Shown here piece by piece: positions 17,534 to 26,898 of a DNA stretch of 64,000 nucleotides (positions are counted from its first letter, which is position 1; every line of letters begins with the position of its first letter). The position numbers and the translations under genes were made by a program. Under the pieces are notes generated by a model. That model did no database searches and was not told the origin of the DNA. It was given only the letters and a program-made list of their open reading frames with translations. The stretch is from OLB6 sp964620125 (GTDB taxonomy: Bacteria; Bacteroidota; Ignavibacteria; Kapaibacteriales; Kapaibacteriaceae). The DNA lies in assembly GCA_964620125.1 (NCBI GenBank), contig CAZUGQ010000001.1, positions 1 through 64,000 of the forward strand, read 5' to 3'.

Positions 17534-18388
17534 CTATCGCGCCATTGCGCGTTGCATCTGTTTGCGAATTACGCTGTCTTCCAGAACCATTCGTTCTGGA
17601 TTTGGCAGCCGATCGATAACAAACACTTGCTCTAGCGTTCCGAAGTCAACGGAGGGTTTGATGGTAACCTTACGAAAGAGTGAGTTGCTTTCCTCGCCTA
17701 CCTGCGCTACCCTACCGATCACTACGTTTGATGGGTAGAGGATGGAGTAGCTGGAGGTAACCACGATGTCGCCCACCTTCACATCATAGCTCAGAGGGAT
17801 GTCCTTGAGCAGAAGCGTCTGCTCGCCTTCCCAGACGATGATGCCGTCTACATTGCTACGATACACTCTGGCACTGATGCGTGTGTCGCGATTGAGCAGA
17901 AGTTGCAGAACGGCATAATGGGGCGACGCGCCAATCACCGTGCCAACCAGGCCAGCGTCGGTAACCACGGCTTGTCCTTCCTTGATACCGTCGGCCGTGC
18001 CCCGATTGATTGTTGCATAGTTGCGCAACTGCGTGGTGGTTTTTCCAACCACATCGGCGGCGATGAGCTTATCATCGGTATATGCAGGCAACTGCAGCAT
18101 ATTCCGCAGGGTGCTATTCTCCACCATTGCTTCTCTGTACCGAGAGCTTTCGATGCTCAGTTGCAGGTTGAGTTCTCGAAGAGCGGTGTTCTCGCTCTTC
18201 AGGGCAACTGGATTCGGTACCCACGAGAACAGCGATTGAATCCAGCCAATGGATCCAACGATGATGGCACGAAACCCACCCAGCTGCGAGAGTGAGCCGA
18301 AGCTCATGAACGAAAAACTCATCACCACCAGGGTACAGAGGGTGATGTAGTTCTTGTAGCGTACTACAAGCTCGATGAACCGACGCAT
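17534..18388 (-). CDS. mreC: Rod shape-determining protein MreC
   Basis: This 284-residue protein has one N-terminal membrane helix, a short coiled coil (residues ~65-95) and the periplasmic double beta-barrel typical of MreC (VVGKTTTQLRNYATINRGTADGIKEGQAVV and DVKVGDIVVTSSYSILYPS). It bridges the cytoplasmic MreB filaments and the periplasmic wall enzymes. Its start overlaps the mreB stop, indicating coupling. Confidence 0.93.
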   Translation of the reverse strand: MRRFIELVVRYKNYITLCTLVVMSFSFMSFGSLSQLGGFRAIIVGSIGWIQSLFSWVPNPVALKSENTALRELNLQLSIESSRYREAMVENSTLRNMLQLPAYTDDKLIAADVVGKTTTQLRNYATINRGTADGIKEGQAVVTDAGLVGTVIGASPHYAVLQLLLNRDTRISARVYRSNVDGIIVWEGEQTLLLKDIPLSYDVKVGDIVVTSSYSILYPSNVVIGRVAQVGEESNSLFRKVTIKPSVDFGTLEQVFVIDRLPNPERMVLEDSVIRKQMQRAMAR

Positions 18389-19413
18389 CAGTAGCGTTTA
18401 CTCTTGATCAGCACAGAGGAGTACGAGGGCAAATCTTCGAGTACCTTACCGGTACCACGAACCACTGCGGTAAGAGGATCATCGGCAACATGAACGGGCA
18501 GCGACGTTTCGCGCCGCAGTCGCTCATCCAAACCTTTCAGCAAGGCTCCTCCACCTGTAAGTACGATGCCGCGGTCAAAGATGTCGGCCGATAGTTCCGG
18601 CGGTGTTTTTTCAAGTAGGTTGAGCACGGCCTCAACGATCACCGTCACGTTTTCATTAAGCGCTTCCCTGATTTCCTCGCTACTTACTTCAATGCTCTTA
18701 GGGATGCCGCTCACCATGTCGCGTCCCTTCACCTCGATTACCAACTCTTCTTCCAGTGGCCACGCGCTTCCAACGTTTACCTTGATGATCTCTGCCGTTC
18801 GATCGCCGATGAGAATGTTGTGATGCCGCTTGAACCAGTTCACAATGGAATTCGTGAGCTCATCACCGGCAATGCGGATGCTCTCATCGGCAACGATGCC
18901 GGATAGTGCGATGACTGCAATTTCAGTGGTTCCGCCGCCGATATCAACTATCATGTTTCCAACGGCTTCGTGAACGTCGAGTCCAACACCAATAGCCGCA
19001 GCCATCGGTTCGGCGATTAGGTGCACTTCCTTAGCACCGGCATGTTCTGCGCTATCCCGAACAGCACGTTTTTCTACTTCCGTGATGCCGCTTGGAACGC
19101 AGATCACCATTCGGCGTGCAGGTTGCCAGCTTGCACTCATTTTGCGGATGAAGGCCCGCAACATGCCCTCGGCAATTTCAAAGTCGGCGATCACTCCGTC
19201 CTTGAGCGGCCGTATAGTACGTATGTCTCGGTGCGTTTTACCCACCATTTCCTGGGCTTCGTGACCAATGGCAATGATGGCTTTCGTGCTCCTGTCGAAG
19301 GAGACGATTGATGGTTCGTTAAGGACGATACCTTTGCCCTTCTGCCAGATCAGGGTATTTGCCGTGCCAAGGTCAATGCCTACATCGTTCGAGAAAATGC
19401 CAAAGCGGGCCAT
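18388..19413 (-). CDS. mreB: Rod shape-determining protein MreB
   Basis: The actin-like protein starts MARFGIFSNDVGIDLGTANT (phosphate 1 motif); I prefer this ATG at 19413 to an ATG 6 nt upstream. It continues with MIVDIGGGTTEIAVIALSGIV (phosphate 2) and GIVLTGGGALLKGLDERL (adenosine motif). It is 341 residues long, as usual. It polymerises beneath the membrane and directs rod-shaped growth. First gene of mreB-mreC-mreD, diverging from the MATE exporter. Confidence 0.96.
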   Translation of the reverse strand: MARFGIFSNDVGIDLGTANTLIWQKGKGIVLNEPSIVSFDRSTKAIIAIGHEAQEMVGKTHRDIRTIRPLKDGVIADFEIAEGMLRAFIRKMSASWQPARRMVICVPSGITEVEKRAVRDSAEHAGAKEVHLIAEPMAAAIGVGLDVHEAVGNMIVDIGGGTTEIAVIALSGIVADESIRIAGDELTNSIVNWFKRHHNILIGDRTAEIIKVNVGSAWPLEEELVIEVKGRDMVSGIPKSIEVSSEEIREALNENVTVIVEAVLNLLEKTPPELSADIFDRGIVLTGGGALLKGLDERLRRETSLPVHVADDPLTAVVRGTGKVLEDLPSYSSVLIKSKRY

Positions 19414-19453
19414 GTGCAAGTGTGCTGGTTGTCGGTGGTCAAGGGTCGGTACT

Positions 19454-19474
19454 CGGAGCGCTCCGGCAAACTTA
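19454..19474 (-). promoter_or_regulatory. Palindrome and putative -7 box in the mreB/MATE divergent region
   Basis: A perfect 12-bp palindrome CGGAGCGCTCCG (19454-19465) adjoins TAAGTTTG on the minus strand (19474-19467), which fits TAnnTTTG for mreB and predicts a leader of ~50 nt. The palindrome would lie at about the transcription start and could be an operator. A GAGCCCCCT variant of the dispersed word lies at 19486-19494. Confidence 0.4.
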
Positions 19475-19512
19475 ACACCACTGGCGAGCCCCCTGCCGTT
19501 GCAAATTGTGTA

Positions 19513-20871
19513 ATGACCACCCGCGACCAGTTTCGGCCACTAGCATCGCTGACCGTACCGGTGGCGGCATCTCACGTGAGCGATATGCTGGTTCACACAG
19601 CCGATGTGCTCATGGTAGGCCAACTTGGAGCCGTGCCTCTCGCTGGTGTACAGATTGCCTCGTCGGCCTCACTTATTGCAGCTCTGTTCTCCATCGGCTA
19701 TGCTGCCGCCATCACTCCGTTGGCGGGTGAGGCATACGGGCGTCGGGACATGCCAGGGGTGGCGCAGTATGCCCGTTCGGGTTTTGTGGTGAGTACCGGT
19801 ATCACGGCAGTGATGTGCGTGCTACTCCTCCTGGCGAGTTCACGGCTTGATTTACTGGGTTCACCGCCCGAGGTTACGGCACAGGCGACACCGTACTTCC
19901 GGTGGATTGTACTGTCCTTCCTTGTGCGAATCATGTTTGGGGCTTTCAAGCAGACGGCCGAAGCCATGGCTAATACGCGGGTGGCCATGATCCTGAATCT
20001 TGCAACGAACATTGCTAATGTACTTCTGAATTGGATTTTCATTTATGGCGAGCTGGGCATGCCAGCTATGGGTGCAGAGGGTGCGGGCTTTGCAACCTTT
20101 CTTGCTCGTGTCGGTGCGGTTGTCGCTGCATGGATCGTATATCGCAGAGCCAGGTTCTTTGCTCCCTTGCGCACAGCCGTTCACCGTCTGCATGGCACAC
20201 CTGTTCTTGGCGCGGCCGCCCGACGAATTCTGCACGATGGCACCGGGATAGCTTTGCAGATTCTCATGGAAGTAGCGGGGTTTGCCTGTGGTGCCATAAT
20301 GTTGGGGTGGATTAGTGCTACGGCGGTGGCAGCACATAGCATTGCCATCAACATGGCATCCATCACTTTTATGGTTGCTCTGGGATTAGGCTCGGCGGCT
20401 ACCATTCGTATAAGCAACTTGCGAGGTGAGGGCAAACCTGCCGAAGCACGGCATGCTGCCATGGCGTCGTTGGTTCTTGTTATTGGCTATATGCTGTTCG
20501 TGGGCATGGGATATCTTGTGTTACGCTTCTGGCTCCCCACATTGTACGTCAAGGATGAAAACGTCATTGCTCTAGCGTCGCACCTGCTCCTATATGCAGC
20601 AGCATTTTCACTATTCGATGGGTTGCAGGTAGTTGGGCTCGGAATACTGCGAGGCTATAACGACGTGCAAATTCCAACTGTTTTGGCGTCGATAAGCTAT
20701 ATCGCTATTACCATTCCTGCATCGTTTCTGTTTGCCTTCACGTTTGAGTTTAATGCCCCGGGCGTTTGGATGGGATATCTTACAGGCTTGTTGTTTGCAA
20801 GTGCTGCGTACCTGTGGCGTTTTTACCATGTGGTGCGCCCGCACACACAAACCGCAACAGAAGGTTCGTAG
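19513..20871 (+). CDS. MATE family efflux transporter
   Basis: The protein (452 residues from the ATG at 19513) is a 12-helix membrane protein with two homologous halves. The N-terminal half has FRPLASLTVPVAASHVSDMLVHTADVLMVGQLG, typical of the NorM/DinF branch, and a later GLGSAATIRISNLRGEGK segment matches the second half. Such proteins export cationic drugs or metabolites using a Na+ or H+ gradient. An in-frame longer start at 19414 would overlap mreB and is unlikely. Its 3' end overlaps the convergent glycosylase gene by 92 bp. Confidence 0.88.
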   Translation: MTTRDQFRPLASLTVPVAASHVSDMLVHTADVLMVGQLGAVPLAGVQIASSASLIAALFSIGYAAAITPLAGEAYGRRDMPGVAQYARSGFVVSTGITAVMCVLLLLASSRLDLLGSPPEVTAQATPYFRWIVLSFLVRIMFGAFKQTAEAMANTRVAMILNLATNIANVLLNWIFIYGELGMPAMGAEGAGFATFLARVGAVVAAWIVYRRARFFAPLRTAVHRLHGTPVLGAAARRILHDGTGIALQILMEVAGFACGAIMLGWISATAVAAHSIAINMASITFMVALGLGSAATIRISNLRGEGKPAEARHAAMASLVLVIGYMLFVGMGYLVLRFWLPTLYVKDENVIALASHLLLYAAAFSLFDGLQVVGLGILRGYNDVQIPTVLASISYIAITIPASFLFAFTFEFNAPGVWMGYLTGLLFASAAYLWRFYHVVRPHTQTATEGS

Positions 20872-21418
20872 CAACGCTGATCCCTATCCTTGGAGTCACA
20901 GTAAGGTGCTCCCGGAACGAGTCTGACTCAGCGTCCTCTACCACTACGATAGCACTACCCTTCAGCACCGAAGTGCCGGTGTAACGACCGTCAAAATCCA
21001 GAACTCGTGAGAGTCGCCCTGGACCGTTTACCCTGGTGTATAACGGTGCCGCCCTATTCTCCGCCTCTTGAACGGTATTCCCACGATTCGATACAATGCC
21101 AGCACGCAACAGAACGGCAGCTCCCATACCTCGTTCCTCCGTAACAATATTGGTACACCAGTGCTTGCCGTAGATGAAGTACACGTACAGAATACCTCCT
21201 GGTTCGAACATCGGCAACGTTCGTGGTGTAGGACCACGTGATGCATGACATGCAGCGTCGCCCTCGGAAAGGTACGCTTCGGTTTCAACGAGACGCACGG
21301 CGCGTGTAGGCGTGAGCAACACACATCCGATGAGCTCCCGAGCCACCGTAGCAGTTGGCCGCCGATAGAAGGATGCGGGAAGGGGCTTGGGCATGCGTGA
21401 AAATACCAGCGCCATCAC
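20780..21418 (-). CDS. 3-methyladenine DNA glycosylase (AAG/MPG family)
   Basis: This 212-residue protein has the AAG core: ARELIGCVLL, the catalytic VETEAYLSEGDAACHASRG segment, ILYVYFIYGKHWCTNIV and NGPGRLSR. It flips out and removes alkylated purines. Starts at 21418, 21415 and 21394 (MPKPLPASF) are all possible; the last lies on a four-C copy of the dispersed word. The C-terminus runs ~25 residues past the usual end and overlaps the MATE gene. Confidence 0.9.
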   Translation of the reverse strand: MMALVFSRMPKPLPASFYRRPTATVARELIGCVLLTPTRAVRLVETEAYLSEGDAACHASRGPTPRTLPMFEPGGILYVYFIYGKHWCTNIVTEERGMGAAVLLRAGIVSNRGNTVQEAENRAAPLYTRVNGPGRLSRVLDFDGRYTGTSVLKGSAIVVVEDAESDSFREHLTVTPRIGISVATNLLLRFVCAGAPHGKNATGTQHLQTTSL

Positions 21419-21468
21419 ATGTCTTTCGACATGGATGGCGCCGGTGGGTGGGTTGAGGAAGCTGACGT

Positions 21469-22782
21469 CTATTGGGTAATGACTACTGGCAAAGCAACTG
21501 CGGGGTGGCTAACAAACACAACGAAGTACGTGCCTGCTGCAAGAGCATCAGCGTGAAGATGACGTTGTTCGGATGGCGCAGTGGCAACTGTGGCACCCAT
21601 TATGTCGATCAGAATCGCAGCACGGTCATCGTTGAACAGCACGCGCTGGGTCGACGCATCATATCGAACGTTGATCGCTCGGATGATCTCCGGGTCAACA
21701 CTGCTCACCTGCACACTTGCAGTAACCTTGCAGATGAGGTCGCCAGCTTCGGCATCGCAGATAACGGAAACGTCTGCCACATCGGATCCTACACTAGCGC
21801 GCTGATAGCAGAGTTCGGTAACACTCAGCGAGTTGCCCGGTTCGATACGGGCTGGGTTAACAGCACTGATGGTGGAGGATATCGTTACGTTAGGATTGTT
21901 GCTTGAAAATCCTGTTATCGTAACCGCAGCGTTGCCATTATTTGTAATACGGAAACCGTCCTGCTTGCAGATCTTCAAGTTGACTGTTGTCGTACCTGCA
22001 TCCCAGTCTTCCGTTACCAGGCGAGCTAACAAGCCAGTGCCCGAAAGGGATACTGGTGTGTTGCCGCAGTCAGTACGCACGTTAAGTGTTGCTTCATCAC
22101 CCTTGTCGCTATCCAGAGTTGGGGTATAGGTAACGGTTACCACCCTGCTCTCGCCCGGGCCGAGAGTAAATGGCACAGCACCGCCGCCGGTTATGGTGAA
22201 TGTTGTGCTGCCAACGATGTCTAGTACTGACACCGTCTGCGGTTTGTCTGTGTTATTGGTAACGTTCACCGTTACCGTTGACGTGGTATTCACTCTCGTT
22301 TGTGTTGTTTGAGAGCGTGGAGTAACCAACGGTATCGGCGGCTCAATAACGAGCTGTTGTGAAGCTAGATTCCCAGCCCAGTCACGCACATAGATGTATG
22401 CATAAGCAGTTTGGGTTGGGTCGAGCGGTTCAATACGAAAAGTGAACGTTTTGTAGGCGTTATCGCGCGGAAAAGACTGATCGGTAATTAGTGTAAGCTT
22501 CGTATTAACCGATGTTGGTGAACCAACGATTGAAACACTCGCAATGCCTTTGTCAACCTGATCAGTCACGCGCGGTGGTACAATGGGTGGGTCTGGGATA
22601 TTGCGCAACTCCGTTGCCGTAAACTCATACACACCACAACCTATGTATGTGCTCGAAAGCACTGGCGGCATCGAGTCCAAGCCCGGTGTTATACTCTGCA
22701 CAACCCCTAGATTTCCGTCAACTGCATGCACGTTTGATACAGCGCACACCAATATCACCAGCCATACAGCCTGTTTGAACAT
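21469..22782 (-). CDS. Secreted T9SS cargo protein with Ig-like/ASH-type domains
   Basis: I choose the ATG at 22782 because GAGG precedes it and the product then starts with a signal peptide (MFKQAVWLVILVCAVSNVHA). The 437-residue protein has beta-rich repeats with the Bacteroidota choice-of-anchor/ASH pattern: PQTVSVLDIVGSTTFTI with PFTLGPGESRVVTVTYTP, and again FRITNNGNAAVTITGF with IEPGNSLSVTE. The last ~70 residues (RVLFNDDRAAILIDIMGATV to VVITQ) look like a type A sorting domain. A cell-surface or released adhesin-like role is inferred; no enzymatic motif is seen. Confidence 0.7.
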   Translation of the reverse strand: MFKQAVWLVILVCAVSNVHAVDGNLGVVQSITPGLDSMPPVLSSTYIGCGVYEFTATELRNIPDPPIVPPRVTDQVDKGIASVSIVGSPTSVNTKLTLITDQSFPRDNAYKTFTFRIEPLDPTQTAYAYIYVRDWAGNLASQQLVIEPPIPLVTPRSQTTQTRVNTTSTVTVNVTNNTDKPQTVSVLDIVGSTTFTITGGGAVPFTLGPGESRVVTVTYTPTLDSDKGDEATLNVRTDCGNTPVSLSGTGLLARLVTEDWDAGTTTVNLKICKQDGFRITNNGNAAVTITGFSSNNPNVTISSTISAVNPARIEPGNSLSVTELCYQRASVGSDVADVSVICDAEAGDLICKVTASVQVSSVDPEIIRAINVRYDASTQRVLFNDDRAAILIDIMGATVATAPSEQRHLHADALAAGTYFVVFVSHPAVALPVVITQ

Positions 22783-22864
22783 GGAAACCTCGCTCTTGAA
22801 CAGTGTTGGAAATGTGATTGCTACCAACTGCAGATAGCAACAACAATCAGAGCAATAGGTTTCA

Positions 22865-23899
22865 TCAGCGCGGAAGTACTCTGCGATAAACGTCAAGCAA
22901 TTGTGATACTACATCATTCCAGGACATTAATACATCGGACTTCAAGGGGCTCGATCCACGTGGTTTTGCAAGTGCTCGCAACACAGCTGCCTGAATTGCC
23001 GTGGTGCTCGTTGTCTGCGCATATTCAACCGTATCACCGTACTGCTCTCGCTGCGATGGCAAGTCGCTAACAACGATGTTGGCGCCTGCGGCTGCGGCCT
23101 CGAGCGTTACCATCCCTTGCGCCTCCTGATGGCTTACCAATACATGTACATGTGCAGCAGCGTATGCACTGGCAAGCAGTGGATGATTATGTGGCACAGC
23201 TGAAAGCCAGTGCATTCGTGGATGAGCTTTCACTGCAGACATAAATGCTTGCACATAGTCAACCTCAGCTCCCGATGCCCTTTGTATGGGATCTCCGATG
23301 AACACAACATCCCGATCCACGTCGGAGAGTGCTGCAATCACGTTCAGTTGATTCTTTCTTCGTTCAATACTTGCTACGCATAGAACCACATCCATCAAGC
23401 CCGTATGCGTTTGGAAGAGTTCCGGTGTACTCTCGAAGAACTGCGGTGCTACGCCGTTGGGTATCACATGTATCGTAGCTGGATCCAGATCAAGGTAACG
23501 AACAAGAGTCTGCTTCTCAGACTGCGTGAGTGCAATCACAGCATTACTCTTCTGCAGTAGGCTTCTGCGGCGTAGCACTGGGTTTTGTGGAATCATGCCG
23601 CCCATCATTCGCATCAGGTGATACTGCAGGTTACCATGTGTGGGCATGAACATGGCCGAGGTTACCAAGGGAATGCCTGCAACATGCAGTGCATCCACAA
23701 TTGGGGACTGCGATATCTCACTTCCGAAAACATGAGCAACCGTTGCATCGAGCTCGGTTTTCCACAGGTCAAGCGGCTCTACCTCCACACCAAGCACGCG
23801 TAGTGCCTTGATCGTTTCGAGCTGCTGAACCTCCATCCCACCGCGAGCTACGCAGTACGGCATTTGAGGAACGATGAGAACCTTGATTCCGAACGACAT
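22865..23899 (-). CDS. Glycosyltransferase family 4 protein
   Basis: The ~344-residue GT-B protein has a PQMPYCVARGGMEVQQLETIKAL N-terminus, IHVIPNGV in the linker, VASIERRKNQL in the donor domain, and the nucleotide-sugar acidic motif SHQEAQGMVTLEAAAAG. It probably adds a sugar during surface polysaccharide or glycolipid synthesis; the acceptor is unknown. I start at the ATG at 23899 because an earlier TTG overlaps the predicted promoter box. Divergent from the dus gene. Confidence 0.85.
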   Translation of the reverse strand: MSFGIKVLIVPQMPYCVARGGMEVQQLETIKALRVLGVEVEPLDLWKTELDATVAHVFGSEISQSPIVDALHVAGIPLVTSAMFMPTHGNLQYHLMRMMGGMIPQNPVLRRRSLLQKSNAVIALTQSEKQTLVRYLDLDPATIHVIPNGVAPQFFESTPELFQTHTGLMDVVLCVASIERRKNQLNVIAALSDVDRDVVFIGDPIQRASGAEVDYVQAFMSAVKAHPRMHWLSAVPHNHPLLASAYAAAHVHVLVSHQEAQGMVTLEAAAAGANIVVSDLPSQREQYGDTVEYAQTTSTTAIQAAVLRALAKPRGSSPLKSDVLMSWNDVVSQLLDVYRRVLPR

Positions 23900-23905
23900 C
23901 ACGTG

Positions 23906-23919
23906 CAAAAGTAGTTTTG
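23906..23919. promoter_or_regulatory. Overlapping divergent -7 boxes for the glycosyltransferase and dus genes
   Basis: Minus strand TACTTTTG (23913-23906) and plus strand TAGTTTTG (23912-23919) both fit TAnnTTTG and overlap by 2 bp, forming a GCAAAA/TTTTGC inverted repeat. They end 6 nt before the minus-strand ATG (23899) and 4 nt before the plus-strand ATG (23924), so both mRNAs could be leaderless. No TTG box is seen at the right distance for either. Confidence 0.45.
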
Positions 23920-23923
23920 CAGA

Positions 23924-24889
23924 ATGCGCATTGGTGAAGTAGAGGTAAATCGCGGTGTACTCCTTGCTCCAATGGAGGATGTGACCGATCTACCGTTTCG
24001 GCTCATTTGTCGGCGGCACGGTGCCGATATCGTGTACACTGAATTCATCTCGAGTGACGGATTGGTTCGCGACGCTCGCCGCTCACTGGAAAAGCTCAGA
24101 CTGCATCCCGAAGAGCACCCGGTAGCCATTCAAATTTTTGGTGGCGAGGAACACGTGATGGTTGGTGCCGCTCAACGTGCAGAAGAAAGTAAGCCCGACT
24201 TCATAGACATCAACTACGGATGTTGGGTAAAGAACGTTGTGGTACGTAATGCCGGTGCTGCATTACTAAAGGATCCGCCGCTGATGGCATCCCTCACGAA
24301 AGCTATTGTTGACAACGTTGATTTGCCGGTAACGGTAAAAACTCGCCTCGGGTGGGCAAAAGATTCCATCGTGATCCTGGAGGTTGCACAGCGCATTCAG
24401 GACGCCGGTGCATCGGCCCTAACCGTGCACTGCAGAACACGAGACATGGGTCATGATGGCGAGGCAGACTGGTCATGGATACCCCGAATTAAGGATGTTG
24501 TATCCATCCCCGTTATCCTGAATGGAGACGTGCGAACTGCAGCCGATGTTCAGCGTGCTTTTGAAACAACGGGGGCCGACGCCGTGATGATCGGTCGTGC
24601 GGCAATCGGCAATCCATTTGTTTTCTCGGAAGCAAAGAACCCTGATTGCGAACCAGCATCTGCGCGGCAGCGCATCCTTGTGTGCATCGAACATCTTGCG
24701 TTGGAACTCGAATACAAACCGCAGAAACGGGCCATCCACGAGTTCCGAAAGCACTACTCCGGATACCTGAAGGGACTGCCACATAATAGCGTGGTTCGGC
24801 AGGACGTAGTGCGCATGGAATCGTTCGATCAGATTCAAGATCGCCTGCTCACCTTTGCCAGCGAATTGGAACTCGAGCGTGTCGTCTGA
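23924..24889 (+). CDS. tRNA-dihydrouridine synthase (DusB-like)
   Basis: This 321-residue flavoprotein starts IGEVEVNRGVLLAPMEDVTDLPFR and has FIDINYGCWVKNVV with the catalytic Cys, VKTRLGW, LTVHCRTRD and the phosphate-binding VMIGRAAIGNP. It reduces uridine to dihydrouridine in tRNA D-loops. The segment after the catalytic Cys reads WVKNVVVRNAG rather than the common PVKKVxGKGAG, but the key residues remain. It overlaps tilS, so two tRNA-modification genes are coupled. Confidence 0.92.
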   Translation: MRIGEVEVNRGVLLAPMEDVTDLPFRLICRRHGADIVYTEFISSDGLVRDARRSLEKLRLHPEEHPVAIQIFGGEEHVMVGAAQRAEESKPDFIDINYGCWVKNVVVRNAGAALLKDPPLMASLTKAIVDNVDLPVTVKTRLGWAKDSIVILEVAQRIQDAGASALTVHCRTRDMGHDGEADWSWIPRIKDVVSIPVILNGDVRTAADVQRAFETTGADAVMIGRAAIGNPFVFSEAKNPDCEPASARQRILVCIEHLALELEYKPQKRAIHEFRKHYSGYLKGLPHNSVVRQDVVRMESFDQIQDRLLTFASELELERVV

Positions 24890-26252
24890 CCTCGTTCAAC
24901 ACGTTCGGCGCGCCCTTGACGGGCACGGCATCCGTAACACAACTGTGGTTGTTGCTGTGAGTGGCGGAGTAGACAGTATGAGTCTGCTTGCGGCTATGGC
25001 AGAGCTGGCACCATCTCTCAATGTGAACATCATCGCTTGCCATGCGCATCATGGTTTACGTGGCGTGGAGGCTGATGACGATCAACGTTTTGTTGTGAGC
25101 GTGGCGGCCGCCATGCATCTCACATGCGAAACAGAGAGGCTCTCCGTAGCTGAACACGCAGAAGCAACAGGTATAGGCATCGAAGCTGCGGCACGCGAAC
25201 TGCGATATGCATACCTACTTCGAGTAGCCAATCAGCATCAGGCAACTGCGGTGCTGGTGGGCCATACTGCTGACGACGCAGCAGAGACGCTCATCCTCCA
25301 TGTTGCACGCGGCAGTGGTATCGACGGACTGGCCTCGCACAGACCGCACCGACAGTTAGGCCCAAAGGTTCTCCTCATTCGACCAATGCTCGACGTGCAG
25401 CGCTCCGAGGTCATGGCGTTTGCTAACTCCCGTAACCTGCGGTGGCGCGAAGACTCAACAAATGTTGAGTTGCACTTTCTTCGCAATCGAGTGCGAGCAG
25501 AAGTGATGCCAACATTGCGTGAGATTTTTGGTTCGGATGTAGCTCTGCGGATGGCAAGAACAGCCAGGCTGCTCAGAGATGCTCGAACTATCGTACGCTC
25601 AGCTATAGCAGCACATGCACACCTTATCACGCAGGATGAGGCTAACCATGTCCACATTGCATTAGCCCCCTTCCACATGCTTGGACCTGCGGAACAAGGC
25701 GAAATCGTTCGGCATGCATTGCGGCTTCTTACGGGTGCAACAGCCACCTATGCTGATACCACGCGTGTTCTGGACCTTGCAAATGCCGAAGCGGGAAGCA
25801 TGGCTACACTTACAGGGCGGTTTGAGGCATGGCGTGAACGTAATGAGATCTTGCTCAGGCATAGGACAACAACGAACTCTGTTGCGGTTGTGCTTCATGC
25901 CGATGGCATGTATGTTGCGGCCAACCAGCTCCTGCACGTTCACACATTACCATCAGCGCAAGTTCAAATCGACCCAAACGTGGCCGTTGCGTATGTGGAC
26001 GCGAGTGTGGTTTCCGGGCCCATGGTGTGGCGTGAGTGGCAGGATGGTGAACGATTCATTCCATTCGGCATGTCCGAGGCCGTTCTCGTAGCCGATCTGC
26101 TCACTAACGCTCGCGTTCCGGCAAGTAGCAGGCGTCAGGTGCGTGTTGTGGCCGACAATCATGGCATTCTCTGGGTGTGCGGCATCAGACCAGCAGAACG
26201 AACACGCATCACGGTTTCCACTACAAGCATCATTACACTTCGCATCGAATGA
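24879..26252 (+). CDS. tilS: tRNA(Ile)-lysidine synthetase
   Basis: The PP-loop VVAVSGGVDSMSLLAAMAE near the N-terminus, ACHAHHGLRG, and GHTADDAAETLILHVARGSG mark TilS, which makes lysidine at C34 of tRNA-Ile(CAU). I favour the GTG at 24879 (457 residues); an in-frame TTG lies at 24855. Both overlap the dus gene. The C-terminal domain contains MVWREWQDGERFIPFGM, the substrate-recognition domain of longer TilS forms. The stop overlaps hpt by ATGA. Confidence 0.93.
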   Translation: MSSDLVQHVRRALDGHGIRNTTVVVAVSGGVDSMSLLAAMAELAPSLNVNIIACHAHHGLRGVEADDDQRFVVSVAAAMHLTCETERLSVAEHAEATGIGIEAAARELRYAYLLRVANQHQATAVLVGHTADDAAETLILHVARGSGIDGLASHRPHRQLGPKVLLIRPMLDVQRSEVMAFANSRNLRWREDSTNVELHFLRNRVRAEVMPTLREIFGSDVALRMARTARLLRDARTIVRSAIAAHAHLITQDEANHVHIALAPFHMLGPAEQGEIVRHALRLLTGATATYADTTRVLDLANAEAGSMATLTGRFEAWRERNEILLRHRTTTNSVAVVLHADGMYVAANQLLHVHTLPSAQVQIDPNVAVAYVDASVVSGPMVWREWQDGERFIPFGMSEAVLVADLLTNARVPASSRRQVRVVADNHGILWVCGIRPAERTRITVSTTSIITLRIE

Positions 26253-26824
26253 ACCGTCCAGTAGAAACACTGCGCCTTCGCGTTCGCGACAGAACATTCC
26301 GGCACTTCATATCCCGTGACGAGATTGCCACCATGGTGCAACGGATAGCTGCAGAAATCGAACGCGACTACGCAGGCCGAGAGATCACCATGCTTGTGAT
26401 TCTGAAAGGGGCTATGGTTTTTGCCTCTGATCTGATGCGGCAGATTGATGTGCCCATCACCGTAGAAACGCTTCGTGCTAGCAGCTATCGCGAAGCCATG
26501 CGCACCAGTGGAACGGTGAACCTGGAGGATGTTGTTCCCGATATCGAGGGTAGGAATGTTATCATCATCGAGGACATCATCGACTCTGGCAACACCATTC
26601 GCGAACTCATCAAACGTCTTGGCAGCTACCAGCCTGCAAGTGTTGCAGTGGCAGCTCTGCTAAGCAAGCCCGAGGAGCACGGACGCGAAATACAGATTGA
26701 TTATCTGGGGCGCGAAATCGGTTCGGAATTCGTGGTAGGTTACGGACTCGACTATGCCGGCTACGGCCGCCAGTACGATTCAATCTGGGTTGTAACCGAA
26801 GATGGTGACCAGTTGAATACATGA
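26249..26824 (+). CDS. hpt: Hypoxanthine phosphoribosyltransferase
   Basis: The ATG at 26249 overlaps the tilS stop (ATGA) and gives a 191-residue protein of normal length. It carries LVILKGAMVFASDLMRQI, the PRPP loop VIIIEDIIDSGNTI and the FVVGYGLDYAGYGRQ base-binding region. It salvages hypoxanthine and guanine to IMP and GMP. The order tilS-hpt-ftsH is widely conserved in bacteria and is seen here. Confidence 0.96.
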   Translation: MNRPVETLRLRVRDRTFRHFISRDEIATMVQRIAAEIERDYAGREITMLVILKGAMVFASDLMRQIDVPITVETLRASSYREAMRTSGTVNLEDVVPDIEGRNVIIIEDIIDSGNTIRELIKRLGSYQPASVAVAALLSKPEEHGREIQIDYLGREIGSEFVVGYGLDYAGYGRQYDSIWVVTEDGDQLNT

Positions 26825-26898
26825 TGCTTGCTCCCCACACGTCTTCCCGCCCCTCACAACAACTACCTTTTGTTTTCTAGTTCAGCAGTACAACACCC

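Noticed and set aside
20780..20871. Overlap of MATE and glycosylase genes as evidence that one is spurious.
   Set aside because: Both proteins have clear family motifs throughout; the overlap is a convergent 3' extension of the glycosylase tail.
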